Shown one piece after another: positions 62,009 through 64,000 of a stretch of DNA of 64,000 bases (position 1 is the stretch's first letter; every line of letters begins with the position of its first letter). The stretch is taken from positions 124,001 to 188,000 of the forward strand of contig DINQ01000016.1 of NCBI GenBank assembly GCA_002426795.1. Direction: 5' to 3'. Below the pieces are notes generated by a model. That model saw nothing but the letters and a program-made list of their open reading frames with translations, did no database searches and was not told the origin of the DNA. The position numbers and the translations under genes were made by a program. This stretch comes from Bacteroidales bacterium UBA5536 (GTDB lineage Bacteria; Bacteroidota; Bacteroidia; Bacteroidales; F082).

Positions 62009-63463
62009 ATGAAAAATACAGTTTTCTCACGTTTTCCGCGTACTTTTTGGGTAGCTAACACCATGGAGCTCTTTGAGCGATGGGCATGGTACGGCTTATT
62101 CAACGTGCTGGCAATTTATTTGACAGCTTCTAAAGATACAGGGGCTCTCGGCTTCACTCAGGAGGAAAAGGGTTCCATGATGGGAATCGTTACTGCTATT
62201 CTGTATTTTCTTCCGGTGATCACGGGCTCAATTGCCGACAAACTGGGTTATAAAAAAGTGCTGCTGCTTTCGTTTGGGATTCTTTCAACAGGTTATCTGA
62301 TGATGGGGTATCTCACAGATTACAGCCTGGTATTTGCAGCATTTTTCTACATCGCCATTGGCGGTGCACTGTTTAAACCTGTTATTTCCGCTACGATTGC
62401 CAAAACCACGAACGAAACAAACTCATCTATTGGGTTTGGGATCTTTTATATGATGGTAAATATCGGCGCCCTGATCGGACCGTTTATTGCAAGCAAAATG
62501 CGCGAACTGTCATGGAATAATGTGTTTTACCTGTCGGCGGGCATCATTATGATCAATTTTGTGTTGGTGCTTTTCTTTTATAAAGAACCTGCGCGGGAAA
62601 AAAATGAGGAATCGATCAAAAAGGCCGTTTTACAGGCGTTTAAAAATATTTTTATTGCATTGAAGGATGTGCGGTTTTTTCTGTTTCTCTTGTTGATTAT
62701 TGGATTTTGGAGCATGTATTTTCAGCTGTTTTACACCTTACCGGTTTTTATTGATCAATGGGTCGATACAAGGGCTTTGTACCAGTGGATTTATGCGTTT
62801 TCACCCAAATTAGCAGGCATTTTTGGAACAGAGCACGGGACAGTAAACCCTGAAATGATTTTAAATATTGACGCGCTCTATATCGTGATTTTTCAGGTCA
62901 TTGTATCGGGTATCGTGATGCGCCTCAGGCCAATCAATGCGATGATTACTGGAATTGTGATCGCATCCGCAGGCATTGGTCTGACATTTGCTTTCAACAA
63001 TGCTTTTTTCCTCTTTTTGTCCATCCTAATCTTTGCTTTTGGCGAAATGGCAAGCTCTCCGAAAATTACAGAATATATTGGTCGTATTGCCCCCTCCGAT
63101 AAAGTAGGTCTGTATATGGGCTGTTCTTTTCTGCCCATGTCGGGCGGGAATTTTTTCGCGGGGATTCTTTCAGGACCAGTCTACGGACAATGGTCTGACA
63201 AGATTACCCTATTACAGCACGACCTCGCAATCAAAGGTATTGAGATGCCCGTCATTTCGGATCGGTTTACACAAAATGATTTGTTGTTCGAAAGCGCCCG
63301 AGCCTATGGCATGTCAGTGAATGAACTCACCAACTATCTTTATCACACCTACCATCCATCAGATATTTGGTATTTGTTTACAGGGATTGGTGTGGCAACA
63401 GCAATCTTGCTTTTTATTTTCGACCGCACCTTGATGCGCAACCGCACCCTGGATAAAAACTAA
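62009..63463 (+). CDS. POT/PTR-family (MFS) proton-coupled oligopeptide transporter
   Basis: A 484-residue transporter with about 12 helices. It has the POT TM1 motif ELFERWAWYG (a variant of ExxERF/YY) and GSIADKLGYKKVLLL. The FYMMVNIGALIGP segment (POT 'FYxxINxG') and FGEMASSPKITEYIG in a later helix are also seen. POT members import di- and tripeptides, but some carry nitrate or other solutes. The ERW in place of ERF/ERY is unusual but conservative. It converges with the rhomboid gene, and the stops overlap by four bases. Confidence 0.85.
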   Translation: MKNTVFSRFPRTFWVANTMELFERWAWYGLFNVLAIYLTASKDTGALGFTQEEKGSMMGIVTAILYFLPVITGSIADKLGYKKVLLLSFGILSTGYLMMGYLTDYSLVFAAFFYIAIGGALFKPVISATIAKTTNETNSSIGFGIFYMMVNIGALIGPFIASKMRELSWNNVFYLSAGIIMINFVLVLFFYKEPAREKNEESIKKAVLQAFKNIFIALKDVRFFLFLLLIIGFWSMYFQLFYTLPVFIDQWVDTRALYQWIYAFSPKLAGIFGTEHGTVNPEMILNIDALYIVIFQVIVSGIVMRLRPINAMITGIVIASAGIGLTFAFNNAFFLFLSILIFAFGEMASSPKITEYIGRIAPSDKVGLYMGCSFLPMSGGNFFAGILSGPVYGQWSDKITLLQHDLAIKGIEMPVISDRFTQNDLLFESARAYGMSVNELTNYLYHTYHPSDIWYLFTGIGVATAILLFIFDRTLMRNRTLDKN

Positions 63464-64000
63464 GGTTTTTTGCGTGTGCGATACACCACTGTCAAATCCT
63501 CTTTATCGGGCTGTGGGATATCCCAATAGGGTTTTTGTTCCGGAGTTTCAATGGCTGATTCCTCCAATGGTTCTTCTGCCAGTTCTGGTTCTAGGTCCCA
63601 GCTGTAGAGTCTTCGCTGAGGCCCTTCTTTCCTGAAGAAAAAAGCCAGAATAATACCTGCAAGCAGGCCGCTCAGGTGCGACTCCCACGAAATGTTTTTC
63701 TCTGGAAACAATTCAGGAAAGATGCCCCACACCAGACTTCCGTAGAGAAACACCACGACAAACGACAAGGCCATTAGTCGATTGTCACGTCGCAGAAAAC
63801 CACTGAACATCAGGAAGGAGGACAATCCGTAGATAACGCCGCTGGCCCCAATATGCGTGCTTTCGCGGGCTCCCATCCAAACCCATAAACCAGTCATTAC
63901 TGCTGTAAGTAGTAGTACCTTGGACGCAATGGGCCGGTAAAAATAGTACAGCGCCGAACCCAAAACAAAAATGGGTACAGAATTGGCCATCAGATGGTTC
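63460..64000 (-). CDS. Rhomboid-family intramembrane serine protease, N-terminus cut by window edge
   Basis: About 180 residues are visible. The frame continues past ATG 63990 to the edge as NHLMANSVPIF, so ATG 63990 is not the start. It has the HxxxN oxyanion motif (HLMANS), the nucleophile motif IGASGVIYGL and the C-terminal catalytic His in WESHLSGLLAG, with hydrophobic segments between. An acidic tail (EPELAEEPLEESAIETPEQK) with KEDLTVVYRTRKKP follows. It cleaves transmembrane substrates within the membrane; which ones is unknown. Confidence 0.88.
   Translation of the reverse strand, partial: NHLMANSVPIFVLGSALYYFYRPIASKVLLLTAVMTGLWVWMGARESTHIGASGVIYGLSSFLMFSGFLRRDNRLMALSFVVVFLYGSLVWGIFPELFPEKNISWESHLSGLLAGIILAFFFRKEGPQRRLYSWDLEPELAEEPLEESAIETPEQKPYWDIPQPDKEDLTVVYRTRKKP

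Noticed and set aside
1..64000. Mobile elements, prophage, restriction or defence islands, rRNA or tRNA genes
   Set aside because: No transposase, integrase, phage structural gene, nuclease-methylase pair or RNA gene could be recognised on either strand.

Overview
The window looks like ordinary chromosome from a member of the phylum Bacteroidota. The evidence is a type IX secretion (T9SS) locus (PorV, PorU, a second PorU-like protein, SprF/PorP and GldJ), a T9SS cargo protein with a sorting tail, paired DUF3857/transglutaminase-like proteins, a lipobox-bearing TamA-like barrel, and repeated TAnnTTTG promoter elements with little Shine-Dalgarno signal. GldJ and a Wsp-like chemosensory operon suggest a surface-associated, possibly gliding organism, but genus or order cannot be fixed from this sequence. 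I saw no insertion sequence, prophage, CRISPR array, tRNA or rRNA gene. No gap between genes exceeds 300 bases once starts are corrected; the longest are 10507-10796 and 5517-5805.

Layout. 1-650: 3'-truncated cation-efflux gene. 812-5516: three-gene operon (membrane protein and two DUF3857 proteins, one with a dead transglutaminase site). 5806-9540: FAD-dependent reductase and a large FtsX-type permease. 9624-11879: cold-shock-domain protein, RRM protein and a KAS III-like enzyme. 12146-20817: seven-gene chemosensory operon (CheW, CheR-TPR, CheW, MCP, CheA-REC, CheB, REC-histidine kinase), tightly overlapped. 21071-24851: TamA-like outer-membrane protein and a RecD/Pif1-like helicase. 24903-36602: T9SS block. 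36674-39045: murF and anmK (peptidoglycan synthesis and recycling). 39185-41153: ExbB-ExbD-TonB. 41225-43547: folC, a CoA-binding protein and an acyltransferase. 43649-52680: M16 protease, a 1286-residue T9SS cargo with three 969-bp repeats, and an M13 protease. 52843-57723: dnaX, a deacetylase-like protein, a FemAB-like protein and upp. 57732-64000: MacB-type permease, NSS transporter, helix-hairpin-helix protein, lipoprotein, POT-family transporter and a truncated rhomboid protease.

How the genes fit together. The T9SS block, TonB system, TamA-like barrel, proteases and repeat-rich cargo are all envelope functions. PorV should hand cargo such as the repeat protein to PorU, which removes its C-terminal signal at the surface. 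The chemosensory operon has the gene content and CheW-CheR-CheW order of Pseudomonas Wsp, but ends in a REC-histidine kinase instead of a diguanylate cyclase, so its output is probably a further phosphorelay.

The two most unusual signals are (1) the interleaved domain order inside the triplicated module of the cargo protein, where the two halves of a PKD domain are separated by about 190 residues and the first half interrupts a carboxypeptidase-regulatory-like domain, and (2) the Wsp-like operon with kinase output. The tandem PorU-like genes are a third. None is proven here to be a new system.
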